Part shown: positions 1-11,541 of the stretch, piece after piece
How positions within the stretch are numbered: position 1 is the stretch's first letter
Layout of the letters: each line of letters opens with the position of its first letter
Assembly (NCBI GenBank): GCA_015680685.1
Contig: MNCI01008972.1
Location: 21,310-85,309, forward strand
Length of the DNA stretch: 64,000 bases
Direction of reading: 5' to 3'
Source: Gnetum montanum
Lineage: Eukaryota > Streptophyta > Gnetopsida > Gnetales > Gnetaceae
Program-made: the position numbers and the translations under genes
The notes under the pieces: model-generated
What the model saw: the letters and a program-made list of their open reading frames with translations, nothing else
Told to the model about the DNA's origin: nothing
The model's database searches: none

Positions 1-101
1 TTTTTTTTTTTGAAGTACTGAAAAGTTGTTAACCATTAGGCATGGATACATGTCTTTCCAATGGAACCTACAGAAATTATTTAGTGCCTTTTTATGGTAC
101 T

Positions 102-365
102 TGTTGAGTGGCGAGGTACCCCTATGCTCAACCATATGAATCACAAGAATTCACACACAATTCAATCAAATTTTGTGGATGGGACTAGTTGTGGCATCTA
201 AATCATTATGCTTTGATTGTAGTTCATTGTCTTCCCACTTAGACTAGTGGTAGCTTTTTCACGTATGGTTTAGTCCAAAGTGAGGCATATGATTTTGTTT
301 CTACTTCTATGCTACTCCTAATGATGATAAAGAGATGGATTAATTAAACTAATGAATACTAGAAA
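102..365 (-). repeat. Athila-like LTR fragment (3' LTR, partly deleted)
   Basis: This stretch matches the first ~270 bases of the LTR at 4483-5378: a TGxTGAGxGGCxAGGTACCCC start, then the GGATGGGACTAGTTG block, then the 'tggtttagtccaaagtgagg' block. It breaks off near 365, where it runs directly into element 3' UTR. The remaining LTR has been deleted. Orientation is inferred from the LTR at 4483, whose primer site shows that the element is on the minus strand. Confidence 0.7.
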
Positions 366-1999
366 ACTAATGACATACAAACTAACTCAAGTAGAAGAGA
401 CAAATGTTGAGTGCCCAAGTATACAGAGTTACAAGCTTTACAAAATTAGGTCTTCATAATAAGAGAAGTGAACACCCTAGAGAACATTAACATCCAACAC
501 CTCTTGGTAGCTGAAGAATGAGAGAGGAGAGATCCAATGAGCATGAATGATCATCCTCATCATGTAGTACTACTACATCATCCTTGGTGAAGATAATCAT
601 GCTTCCCAAACAATAAAAAGAAGAGTTCACTGAAAACTATTGTGAAGATGTGTACAACTAAATGCCATTGATGGGGTAAACAAAAGAGAATTTGATTATA
701 AGAGTGGCTAAGGATAAAGAACTTAACTAACCCAACCAAAAGATATGCAAGTGGGTCCTCCCCAAAGCAGGCACAGGCCTTTTATGCCCTTACATAACTT
801 CAAACTAAAGAGTCCATGGACTCCATGGATGATTAATGGTTATGGAAGATTAAGTACAAAAACCCAAAATAAACTAATTAAGAATTCCAACACATCAAAC
901 CAAGACATTGAATCAAGAACATAAAACCAATAGTGAGGTAGGACATGGAAAGCATAGATGGATGAGAGAGAGTGGAATGGAGTTCCTAATTAAGGTCACA
1001 TGAAGTCCCTTGTGCATTTTGTGGTTAAATGAATTGATAGGATTCATTCTTATTCAAGACCAAAATCAACCACATTTAGTGACTTTGCATCAACATTCTA
1101 AGATCTCTAAGACATAGGAATGCTCCCAAAGAACAACCACCATTCCTTATTAGATAAGAAAAGAGAAGTAGGAAGTGAGGAAGGACCTTAGTTAGAGGGG
1201 ACCTTCAAGCATGGATACATGTCTTTCCAGTCCCCTAACAATGCTTGTAGCCCATTTATTCTGTCTAAGGGGTGTGCTTTAAATTTCCATTATTTTTTTG
1301 TGTTTTTGAAATGGGAACCACACCATGCAAAGACACATGCATTTATTTTGTCCAAGGGGTGTGCTTTGAATCCTCATTAGTCTTTTTTTTCTTAATGAGA
1401 ACCACACCATGCAAGGACTTATTCAACTTCCTTTTATTGGTGAACACAAAACAATAAGAAATTCATGAAAACACACATGCACCCACGCAAGCACAAATAA
1501 TACCAAATCCCCTTAAAGCCACATCCTATTCAAACCTTTGAATCCTTCCCAATTCCGAAAACTACCAAAGTCATAGATTTATTAATGAAAAAGGGACTGC
1601 ATGTTTCCAAAACAAGGAAAACCATAGAGTTTGTGGATGGGTGGATGTCATGGACTCACTGCCTATTGCATGAAAAAGAAACCATGTTCTAATCATCAGT
1701 AATAAAATTCAAAGCTAGAAACCAGACACCAACAATCAAATAACAAAATAATACATACCACCATCAAGCAACACATTATTGTTGTATCTGGCACTTATTA
1801 ACAAAAAGTTAGAAAATCACACCAAAATAAAAGAAAGTGTAAAATATTCAAGAAATAGTAAATGTACTAACAATGGTGTAAAAAGAATTAGAAAAGATTA
1901 ATAACATGAAAATAAGAAGATGCAAAATAAAGAATGTGTAAAACAAAAAGTTGTAAAACAAAAAGATGAAAAACACTTAAGAATCCTGAAGATTAGAAT
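366..1999 (-). mobile_element. 3' untranslated part of Athila-like element
   Basis: I see no gene here. The sequence is AT-rich and parallels 42400-44340 almost throughout in the same order: the 'cccaagtatacagag' block, the 'cccaaccaaaagatatgcaagtgggtcctcc' region and the A-rich tract with repeated 'gtaaaacaaaaag'. The second locus has an integrase remnant just beyond the matching end, so this is the region between pol and the 3' LTR. The pol genes themselves are missing at this locus. Confidence 0.65.
1310..1430. repeat. Short tandem repeat with 'accacaccatgcaa' core
   Basis: Two diverged units of about 90 bases begin with 'aaccacaccatgcaa' and contain 'gtgctttgaatcctcat'. The equivalent place at 43565-43740 has at least three units and a 33-base run of N, so the array differs in length between copies. 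Confidence 0.6.
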
Positions 2000-4462
2000 G
2001 GGGAATAAACCCCCACGACTAAACATTTGGTCGTGACAAGGATTAATAAGTGGATAAATAGGGTCCATGCATGTATGAAATGTTGGGAACCTTTCTTTCC
2101 CTAACCACTAAGTGTCTATTAGTGGTGGTGTGGCTGGGTAGAAAAATTGTTGGTCACACACCTGATTGTTAAATGTACGATGGGTCAGGATATGAGGTGT
2201 GTTAAAATTATGGATGAATGGCTCACTATTGCACCCTTGATTATGAGATGGTATGCATGGATTCATTTGTCTCCCCATGTTTGTAGATNCTAGCACGGAT
2301 GATGTGGTGGGTCCATGCGTGGTTTTTCTTAACTTACGACCTTTCCTCTGAAAGGGATGTTTCTAGCATTGTAGTTGGGACCCACTGGTGTCAACATGTC
2401 TATGCACATTTGCAGCACAAGTGGCACTCATTCATTGATACTGTGGTGCTGAACCTTCTTGAGTTACTTACGATGGCATATAAGGAGGTAGACTATGAGA
2501 ATATAGAGGGTAGGTTAGATGGTAAGAGGCATAAGGTGTGATCCTTCAGGGGATGTCATGTATCAATGGTACTTGGGAGAGTGGTAGTGGTGATTTGAAG
2601 TGGAGGACGTAGAACTAGTTGAAGAAACAGGGTGTTGAACATAATAGCCGTCCATTTTCAATGGATATGGCTGATGTGGTGGTGGCCTTCCCCATGATTG
2701 TAGTTGTTGCCATTGTGGTTGTGGACCATTTTGAGGCTGGTAATAAGTCCCCCTAGGATGGTACGATCAATTATGGGATTGTCTATAATGACCTTGTGGG
2801 AGAGGAAGTCTCCTGGACATGTGCTTTTACACAAACTTCTAATTTAAGGCACCTACCCAATACTCCTGTAGATGCAACAATACAGGGCATTGGTCCTTTG
2901 GATGTTCATATATGCATAGGTTGCATCCATCTTCTTTGTCTATGGTGGAGTCTTGAGCCTCACTTTCATCAGCCCCTTTTCTCGTTTGCTAAAAAGTGTT
3001 CTTGCCTATTTCTTGGTTCTATGTCCTCTGTTGATTGTGTTTGCTTGGCAAGTGTTGCATAGTCTTCTCCACAACCATCTCAATAAGAGTTGTGAGGTTT
3101 TCATTTATCCATTTAGACATCGTATTAAACTTTTCTTCTAGATCATCAATAGACTCCTTTATCGGCAAATTCTGTTGCGAAATCACCTTATCAAAGGTAG
3201 TTTCATTCTCCTTACCATAAATTTGGACCTCCTTTGATTGAAGGGTGGGGTCCAATTGATGTTTCTCAACATTCTCCCACTTGCACATCTCTCCTTCTTC
3301 TTTTACCATATGCTCAATTATCTCTTTAATTTGATGGGCTTGAAGCTTGTATAATTACCCTAAGGCACACATCCCAAGGGTTTCCCTTGTTTCATTATGA
3401 AGCCCATCTATGATGTGGTAAAATTGCTCTTCCTCAAAGAAACCATAGCTTGGGCATTTATTTAGTAAAGCATAATATCCATATAAGGCCATGTCCAAGG
3501 ATTCATGTTGTTCTTGCTTCCACTCTTGGATTTGTCTCCTCATATTAAACACTCTTTTATAGGTTTGGTATCTCTCATTGAAAAGTTCTATCATTGTAGA
3601 CCATCGTCAAATTGAATTTGGTTTCAACAATTGATACCACACTTTGGCTCTATCAATTAGTGTCCTAGGAAAGAGCTTAAGCTTTTGTCATCCACTTTCA
3701 ATGTTGTAATAAGCATAGGCATCATGGAAGGCTTGTAAATGATGTTGCGGATCTAAATCATAGCCTCTTGCAAACTTAGGAAGATTATTCATATCTAGTT
3801 TAGGTAAACAACTCTTTTTAAGATGCCTACGCGATATCCTAACAACCTCTGTGATATGCATTAGGCTCTTAGTGGGCAACAAGGGTTCATCATCATCAAA
3901 CAAATTAGGAGGGAAATTTCTATGTTCATGGTGACTTCTTTGACTTTTCCCGTCGGTTCGACTCCAGCTTTTAGTCCAACCCTTTAATGGAGCTCTATCT
4001 CTATCCCTATGTTCATCTTCATCAGAACTAGATGTTGAGGGGAAAGAGGAAGACGAGGAACTAGAATAATTGCCATGGCTTCTATAATGTTGCTTTGGGT
4101 CCCTTGATATATCTTTTCTAAGTCTAGAGAAGGTGCTAGGCCTTGAGGCCTCCCCTAATCTAGGACCTACATCATCTCTTCTAAGATTGTCTACCTTAGG
4201 TGAATGTAATCTTTGAGTGTCATCACGGTGGTCATGATTATAAAAAACCCCTGCATAGGGTTGATTAATCTAATCTTCTTCATTATATATCACGTTATTT
4301 CTCCAATGAATGTGTTCACTATACAGTTCATTGTCATTTTCATGTGAGAGAGACAATTATTCATGGTTTATGGTGTGTGTGAATCAATAGCTTCTGAAAG
4401 ATATATCATTAATTCCTTTACAGTGATCTTGTATGGTATAACTAATCTAGATAACTAGCACC
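2000..4462 (-). pseudogene. Athila-like gag region, broken
   Basis: Minus-strand reading gives separate gag pieces at 3903-3688, 3594-3355 and 3309-3019. They carry features of Athila-type gag: 'DPQHHLQAFHDAYAYY' (a D-P-x-x-H-L-x-x-F motif), then an 'ESLDMALYGYYALLNKCP' type segment followed by 'GFFEEEQFYHIIDGL'. Plant gag proteins of this lineage assemble the particle that packages element RNA. Frames change and stops lie between the pieces, so no full protein can be made. The same gag type occurs at 46119-47080 and 47081-48571. Downstream (3030-2000) the frame is lost in low-complexity sequence. There is no protease, reverse transcriptase or integrase between this gag and the 3' UTR, so this copy is internally deleted. 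Confidence 0.7.
2289..2289. other. Single N joining two sequence pieces
   Basis: The related sequence at 6110-6240 carries about 110 extra bases exactly where this N sits, between 'tgtagat' and the 'gatgatgtg' block. The N therefore probably marks a compressed gap. Confidence 0.6.
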
Positions 4463-4463
4463 A

Positions 4464-4482
4464 TCCCCGGCAACAACGCCAA
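4464..4482 (-). other. Primer binding site, tRNA-Asp type
   Basis: On the minus strand, TTGGCGTTGTTGCCGGGGA directly follows the LTR end. It differs by one base from TGGCGCCGTTGCCGGGG, the complement of the 3' end of plant tRNA-Asp, which Athila-type elements use to start reverse transcription. It fixes the LTR at 4483-5378 as a 5' LTR of a minus-strand element. Confidence 0.8.
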
Positions 4483-5378
4483 TGATGAGCAGCAAGGTAC
4501 CCCTATGATCAACCATATGAATCACAAGCATTCATGCACAATCTAGTCAAATTCTGTGGATGGGACTAGTTGTGGCATCTAGATTGTTATGCTTTGATTA
4601 CAGTTCACTGTCTTCCCACTTGGACTAGTGTTAGCTTTGTCATGTATGGTTTAGTCCAAAGTGAGGTGTATGAGGTTGTTTCTAATTCTATGCTACTCTT
4701 GATGAAGATAAAGATATGGATTAATTAAACTAATGAATACTAGAAAACAAGATCTAAACTAGCCTATGGGTGATGAGTATCTGCATTTAATCGTTTGTAC
4801 ATGTCTTGGACTTTGTGAGGCTACTTTTGGGATTGCCAAGTGTATGCCAAATGATACACTTTTTGGATTACCAAGTATTTCCACTTAAAAGCTCATGATT
4901 AAGGCATATGCATTCTACTTAATGATAGAAACAGTAAATAACAATAAATGGAAATGCTAAACTAAAGAAAGCATTAAATAATTAAAGCAATAATTAATCT
5001 AAGTGGATGTTGCAATGATGGAAGTAATCTTAATCTTTATTGCTAGTCATGTAACATGTCCAAGTACATCACACTCGAACAAAGGTATCGTATGATTACA
5101 AACATCACTCTATGGGCATGCACTAGGAATATTCTAACTTTGGAGAAATCAAACTATAAGAGTTCCACTACTCTAACTAAAAAACTTTATGGAAATCATA
5201 AGCCTAAGCCATATATTTATAGACCAAAGTTTACCCTGCGACGTTGGGTATCTAACGTCGCATCCTAGCTCCAACATCACGTATGTGATGTTGGGTACCC
5301 GATGTCAGGACACTGATACAGGGCTTCAGTCTGATGTTAAGGCTTTGACATTAAGACAAAGCAAAACGTGACTCATCA
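4483..5378 (-). repeat. Athila-like LTR shared by two elements
   Basis: The plus-strand copy begins TGATGAGCAGCAAGG and ends GTGACTCATCA, giving the TG...CA ends of an LTR of 896 bases. A primer site abuts its left edge, so it is the 5' LTR of the element to the left. It also sits where the 3' LTR of the element running right to 30750 should be. Related LTRs lie at 29893-30750, 48732-49574 and 59741-60306. Confidence 0.8.
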
Positions 5379-7168
5379 GTAATCTTACTCCCATTTTTTA
5401 TTAGATCTATAAGGATATAATTACAACCTCAACAACATGATAGAACATACAGAAGTGGCCAAAGAGAATCCACAAGTCCCCTTGATGTCACACCCTTTAC
5501 CTTCCGCCTTGCTTCTACACTCTTCTACCTAGACACAATGATTATGATGGAAAATAATATCATTATGACTAGTGCAAGAACCTCTTATTAATGGAATGAA
5601 TGGGTGGATGACGTGATCTCACTATCCAAATAATCAATCCCTTATGACTCGACAACATAGAGAAAACTCACCACAATGGGATACATGATCGTTTTATTCA
5701 CAAGTGAGATTACATAATAAAGAAAATGAAAACAACAAAATAGAAAAGGTTGGAAGAAATTGGAAAAAGTGTATCAAGAAATAAGAAAATGACAAAAAAT
5801 TGTAAAACAAAAAGATGGAAAACACTTATGAATCCTAAAGATTAGAATGAGGGATGTCCCCCATGACTAAACATTTGGACATGACAAGGATTAATAAGTG
5901 GATAGATAGGATCCATGCATATATAAAACATTGGTAACCATTCATTCCCTAGCCACTAAGTGTTGGTTGATGTTGTAGTGTTTAGGTAGACAAATTGTTG
6001 ATCACACACCTGATTGTTAAATTGATGATGAGATAGGGTATGAGATGTGTTAACATTGTGGATTCTTGGCCCCCAATTGTAGGTATGCATGGATTTTTTG
6101 GTCTTCCCATGCTTGTAGATTCATTGCTTAGGATTGGGATTGGAATAATGGTGGATGGTGATCCTTGTATAGGATTAGAGGATGATGGTGGGAAAAAGAG
6201 AGGCATTGCACCAAATTAGCATTGTGCTAGTTCAGATGATGTGATCGGTCCATGAGTGTTTAGCATCAACTTATGGCCTTTCCTAAAGAAGGGATGTTTC
6301 CAACATGACAATTGAGACCTACCAGTGTCAACATGTCTATGCACATTTGTAGCACAAGTGGCATTTGTTTATTGATATTTTGGTGCCAAACCTTCCTATG
6401 TCACTAGCAGTGATGTAATGAGGTGGAGTATGAGAATATCGTGGGTAGGATGGATGCTAAGAGGTGCAATGTGGTGATCCCTCTGGGGATGTCATGAATT
6501 GATGGTACTTAGGAGAGTGATAGTGGCAATTTGAAGTAGAGGACGTAGAACTAGTTGGAAAAATAGGGTGTTGAACATAATATCTATGCAGTTTTGGCTA
6601 ATATGAAGGATAGGCTGATTTGGTGGTGGCCTCCCCCACAACTGTGGTTGTTGCCATTATTGTTGATGATAGTGTTGAGGCTAATAATAAGTCCCCGTAG
6701 GATAGTATGGTTGGTTGTGGGGTTGTTTATAATTACCTTGTGAAAGAGGAAATCTCCTGATCATGTGCTTCTGTATGAACTTTGGATTTAAGGCACCTAT
6801 CCAATACTCATGTAGATGCAATGAAACTAGGCAATGGCCCTTTGGATGATCATATATGCAAATGTCACATCTATTAGCCTCGTCTATGGTTGAGTCTATA
6901 GCCTTACTTTCTTTAGCTATTTTTCCTATTTGTCAAAAAGTGTTTCTACTGTTTCTTAGTTTTGTACCCTTTTTTTATTGTGATTGCCTAGCTTGTTTTA
7001 CATGATCCTCTCCTCAACTATCTCAACGTGAGTTGTAATGTTTTCATATATCCATTTTGACATCCTATTAAACTTTGCTTCAAGTTCATCAATAGACTTC
7101 TATATCAGAAAGGTTTGTTGCGGTATCACCTTATCGAGAGTGGTTTCTTTCTCCTTACCATATATAGG
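5379..7168 (-). mobile_element. Internal part of second Athila-like element (left piece)
   Basis: The sequence from 5830 to 7168 runs parallel to 1985-3230 (the same 'gacaaggattaataagtgg' block and the same gag-linked tail). It stops abruptly at about 7168 in the gag segment 'accttatcgagagtgg', which corresponds to 3185-3230. The more upstream gag part reappears at 29190-29873. About 600 bases that should lie between are missing. No open frame of useful length survives; 5379-5830 is an AT-rich 3' untranslated stretch. Confidence 0.65.
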
Positions 7169-7335
7169 CCCAATTCAAATTTTTTTCATCATTTGGAGCC
7201 CAAATTGAGGAGATTTTTTGCCATTTTTTCTGCCTAACCTTTCCCAACGCACCTACATTCCACTACGAGTCCACATCAACCGAATCCTTTCCCTTTTCTG
7301 CACCTGAAGGTATGCTCTCAGTCGTGGGGGGAATG

Positions 7336-7378
7336 TGCCTATGTGTAATTAATTAATTAATTAATTAGTTGGTTAATT
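7336..7378. repeat. (AATT)n simple repeat
   Basis: Five or more 'aatt' units lie in the presumed intron or leader of the non-autonomous element, between a possible splice donor near 7312 (aaggtatg) and the acceptor before 7533. Confidence 0.7.
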
Positions 7379-7532
7379 ACGAAAACTTTGGCCCTAACCC
7401 ATAAATTAACACTCCAAAAGACTTAGCAATGTGCCTATGCCAAAAACATAACTTGGTCAAACTGAGAAGGTTTATACGGACCATCTTAAGCTACTTATGA
7501 ATGGTCTAATGGGCAGTTATGTTTGATTGCAG

Positions 7533-8396
7533 ATGGAACCCAAGGGACGAAGGACCATCACAACCAAGGGACAAGCGCCCACGCATAGGAAGGGGACAAG
7601 GTATGCAACCGCAAGAGCATGTGGAGGGCTCTCATGTAACATGGCCCTTCCATGATAGACCTGATGTGAAATCTGTTCATTAGATTCTCAATTAGATTCT
7701 CAAAAAGGAGATTCCTTGCGAGCAATCGCTCGGGGATGAGACCCCTTGGATGGCACCACGGCTTGAGTTCATCCTGACCCAAGCCTACCTTGATGCTATC
7801 ACGCCACGAGAGGTGCAACGGATAGTCCTCCAAGAGATAAATTTTGGACCATTCCTCGAGAACGCACCAGAAGATGTGAGGCTCCAACTGCAGAACTCTC
7901 CGATGTGGCCAATCATCACAACCAGTGGTGAATGGTACTTAGGAGAAACTTATCTCTTCTAGATGAATCGGCAACCATGGTCTAGAGTAAGAATCAAAGA
8001 CATTTATGTCTCTTACTCTTTAGAGGCGATAGCGTAGGCTCTAGGGTTGCCTGAAACTGGGGCAGATGTGGTAGAAATTCCAAAACAAGCCAATCCAAAG
8101 GTAAAGGCGGAATGGACCAGACGGTGCTATGGGGAAGAGCGTAAGGAATTCGGCCCCCTAACCACGGCAGAGAGAGTGTACACAAAGATCACGTCTTACC
8201 ATCTGAACCCAACAGTAAGACCTAGCAAAATCACAGCCTTCTCTGCTCGTGCATGTGTCGCCTTGAGTGGGTAATTTCCCATGAGTCTTCCATAGCTGTT
8301 GTTTCTGGAGATTGAAAAATAGTTCGCTGAGAATGAACATGGAAGACAAGCTCTCCCATTTCCTTGCCTAATCCAAAAATTGTGCAAATGGGCAGG
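7533..8396 (+). pseudogene. N-terminal half of element protein, putative plant transposon domain
   Basis: An ATG at 7533 follows a good 3' splice site (tatgtttgattgcag). The recognisable protein runs from about 7690 to 8396. It includes 'TPREVQRIVLQEINFGPFL', 'TSGEWYLGETYLF', 'IKDIYVSYSLEAIA', 'ALGLPETGADVVEIPK', 'EWTRRCYGEE' and 'TSYHLNPTVRPSKI'. The order (a 'V.I.D..V..S.EAI...LGLP' segment, then 'W..CY', then 'R.YTKI..YHLNPT') resembles the domain Pfam calls putative plant transposon protein; that match is from memory and moderate. In-frame stops occur at about 7960, 8036 and 8272, so this copy is dead. A Tat element interrupts it at 8396/8397, and the rest continues at 26094. The same domain occurs on the minus strand near 63990-63500. 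Confidence 0.6.
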
Positions 8397-9560
8397 TGTA
8401 CCGCCCGAAATCGTCAGCCTCCGGCTGGAAGGAAACAGAGACCGTGGGATCGCAGGACGCGCACAGAAGACCCTACCTTCACCTAAGGGCGAGCTGGAAT
8501 GAACGAAGGTAGAGCACCTTGGGTGGTCCGCACGTGGATCAGACAAGGATTTCCCCGAACGTACACCGAAGTGCTATACGCTAGGTTATACGTAAATGGC
8601 ATAGCGAGTGTAAACAAAGCGTAAACAACGTAATCAATGCAAACAGTACGTAAATGTAAACAGGTGTAAACAGAGTATGTATAAGAATTAATGCAAACTG
8701 TAAACGATTATGGGAAGAAAATGTAACAATGGCATTACAGAATGAAAGTACAATGCACCGGTCTAACGCAGTTGTGAATGGAACACAAGGCGGACGAAAG
8801 CCCCGGTGGGTGCAGGGAGGATTACGGTTGGTTCACTGTAGGCACAGTGTAGAGGCTGTATCCTCAGCGTACAGAGTTGCCCAGCGTAAAAGGTTTTGTG
8901 CTCTGGTTGTCAGCGTCTCTGTTCTCTGGTGTGCTCTGGGAATTTTCCAACCGTTTTTGGATTTTGTCCAAATTTGGGGTTTTATACAGGTTTTGACGGT
9001 AGACTCGGGTGGGGCGACACATGGCGCGTTGACCGGGTGCAAGGGCGTAAAATTTACAAGCGTACAATATGTTACATTTGCCGGGCATATACGCTGGGCG
9101 TATACGCTGTCTGCAGCGAGCGTAGACTGTGGGCGTATACGCTGGTGGATGCTGGTAGTGCTGTTTGATGTGCTAGGTGTATACACTGATGGTTGCTGCC
9201 TTGTGCCAAATCTCACTCTGTAGTGCTGTTTTCATGTCGTCTTTGGAGGTTTCATGCCGGACGTCTGCATCTGTCATACCTGCTAAGCGTACATGTGAGA
9301 CGTGTATGCTGGGCATTTACGCCGGATGTCTACGCTATGACTTTGAGCGTACACGCTAGGCGTATACGCTGAAGGTTGAGCGTATATGCTGGGAATGTAC
9401 AATTGGGTGTATACGCTGGAACTGCATACTTAGTGAAAATTGAGCACCTGATCTCCGAAGTTGCCATGTTTTACACCAAATGTAGTTGTGGTCGTCTGGG
9501 GGTCCCAGGGACCTGCTTGGTGTTGGACAAGTACTAAGCTCCAAATTTTGTGGTGTTTCA
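8397..9560 (-). repeat. 3' LTR of Tat-like element
   Basis: The plus strand begins TGTACCGCCCGAAATCG and ends TTGTGGTGTTTCA, matching 25059-26093. Length is 1164 bases. It contains repeated copies and variants of GCGTATACGCT between about 9080 and 9420. A segment at about 8580-8690 is present here and absent from the other LTR. Confidence 0.9.
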
Positions 9561-9573
9561 TTGGCCCCTCTTT
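9561..9573 (-). other. Polypurine tract
   Basis: The minus-strand sequence AAAGAGGGGCCAA lies directly before the 3' LTR start TGAAACACC, as expected for plus-strand DNA priming. Confidence 0.8.
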
Positions 9574-11189
9574 GTTGATGTTTGGAGGAATTGACCCGAG
9601 AAGCATCGACAAAGAAGTACAAAACACCACAAGCAGCTTGATAGAGACTTTGTCCGTTGCCACTTGACTAGACGTCATCGTACCATGTTTAGTAGTACAT
9701 GGGATTGGGAAGGTGGGATTTTGTAGCTGGTAGGAGAATGGGGATTGTGGGGACTAGCAATTGCCCAAGGGATTGTGCTTGGTAGAAAAGGGATGCGCTG
9801 GTGTGTGTGTCATGCTGATCCTCGTCAATAGCCATTATTTAGCAGACTTGAAATCCAGACATGTAATGTGCATCCTTTGGCGGAACAAGCCTCTTGGGTA
9901 ATGTTCAAGAGAACTTGCTGGCAAGACCAAAGCCACAGGAGGATGTGTTACATTCTTTGGAGGAACAGGGTCTTTGTTTAGTTTTTAGGGGAAGCCTGTT
10001 GGCGGAGAGCCAAAGCTATGCAACCGGATGTTTTTCGATTGTTTTTTACATGAGTACTTAGTTTCAAGACGACTGCCTTCCTACTTGGGACTTGTATGGG
10101 AAGTGCCAAGGGTCTTTTTTTTTTCTTGTTAAGAAAATGTTGCTTTGATTTTGTACTCATGCGCAAGTGTTATGTTGTGTGTTGCAATTGCTTCAAAGTG
10201 TTACAGTATGCAACAGCATGCTTAAAGTTTTGGATGTACTGGGTGTATCAAGGTGTGACTGATAGAGCATGTCAGGAGATGGGGATGTACTAGCGAATGG
10301 TTTGATTTAGTCTGACCATGTGTGCTGTGAACATTGTCCCATCTTGCTGCTTCTGATGAAATGCATTCTTGTGCGACAACCTCTGGGTGTCATCCTGCAA
10401 ACATAACTCCAAGGAAACAAGCAAACCATGAGTGAATAAGCGAGGTTAGCCTTACACAGTTATAGATGGAACAAAGACATCGGAGGTGATTTCAAGCCCT
10501 GTATATTAATGGCAGCAATGTTGGTGAGATTGTCTAATGGCAGGCGGTGCAGTGATTCTGATGATTGAAAGTGGCTGCAAGTTGTGGAACCGGAGATGAA
10601 TTTGCCAGTTTATAGTCTTAGCGGACTATCATGGGTTAGTTTTATGTCATAATCTTTTGGACATTGCCCGTTTAGCATCGTGGCAGACGTTATGTTGCCA
10701 GTTTCTAATCTTAGCGGACCATGAAGAGGCAAACTAGTTTATAGTCTTAGCGGACTCTGGCGAATGTGACTGTGGCAGTTTACTTGTCATGCCGTATGGA
10801 TGCTAGTTTATCGTCATTGCAGACACTGTGTGGTATCCGTTTAGCGTCATGATGCTAGGACGAGCTATGGTATTAGTTTTAAGTCATGATCCAGGACTGT
10901 TCTGTGGTATCAGTTTATAGTCGTGATCCCAAGACTCTTCTGTGGTATCAGTTTATAGTCGTGATCCCAGGACTCTTCTGTGGTATCAGTTTATAGTCGT
11001 GATCCCAGGACTCTTCTGTGGTATCAGTTTAATGTCGTGATCCAGGACTCTTCTGTGGTATCAGTTTAAAGTCGTGATCCAGGACTCTTCTGTGGTATCA
11101 TTTTAAAGTCTTAATCCAGGACTCTTCTGTGGTATCAGTTTAAAGTCGTGATCCAGGACTCGCACGTACCTGAGCTTGTACTCAAATGT
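9574..11189 (-). other. 3' untranslated region of Tat-like element
   Basis: No gene is visible. The stretch has loose repeats of a 'gtttatagtcttagcgg' type between 10600 and 10860, then a regular tandem array at 10868-11165. Long 3' untranslated regions with tandem repeats are usual in the Tat lineage. Confidence 0.7.
10868..11165. repeat. 37-38 bp tandem repeat, about 8 units
   Basis: Units read 'gtggtatcagtttatagtcg' followed by 'tgatcccaggactcttct'. The middle units are almost identical; the outer ones differ by a few bases and a one-base length change. It lies in the 3' UTR of the Tat-like element. Confidence 0.9.
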
Positions 11190-11541
11190 AGAATGGTTTT
11201 AGAAACAAGTGATTAGTTGGATTGGCAAACTCATTCCCTTCCATATCGGCTAGCTTAAATGCTCCATTGTCAAATGCTTTAGTGACCAAGTAAGGCCCTT
11301 CCCAGTTGGCTGAGAATTTGTCTGAGTGTTCTCGAACTGCCTTAAGTACAAGGTCACCTTCTTTGATTGGGCGCTTATGGATGTCGTGCCAATGTCGTTG
11401 CCGTTGTTATTTTTGATACCATTCGATCTGATCGAGTGCGCCTATGCATTCTTCCTCCACCGAGTCGAGGTCAATGATGCGCAGATCATTGTTTTGCTCG
11501 TCATCGACGAGTCCGAAAAGTGTTATCCTTAAAGATGGTAC
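11190..11541 (-). pseudogene. Integrase C-terminal tail, after in-frame stop
   Basis: Minus-strand reading past the stop at 11542 still gives integrase-tail sequence: 'ALDQIEWYQK' near 11410, then 'IKEGDLVLKAVREHSDKF' and 'WEGPYLVTKAF' near 11330-11270, ending about 11190. The G-D-x-V-L and W-x-G-P-Y motifs are typical of the DNA-binding C-terminal end of plant Ty3/gypsy integrases. Two stops separate it from the main frame. Confidence 0.7.

Noticed and set aside
8729-9223. 164-residue frame in the Tat 3' LTR (and its counterpart at 25363-25722)
   Set aside because: It lies wholly in LTR sequence and translates the GCGTATACGCT array; the two LTR copies differ in frame.
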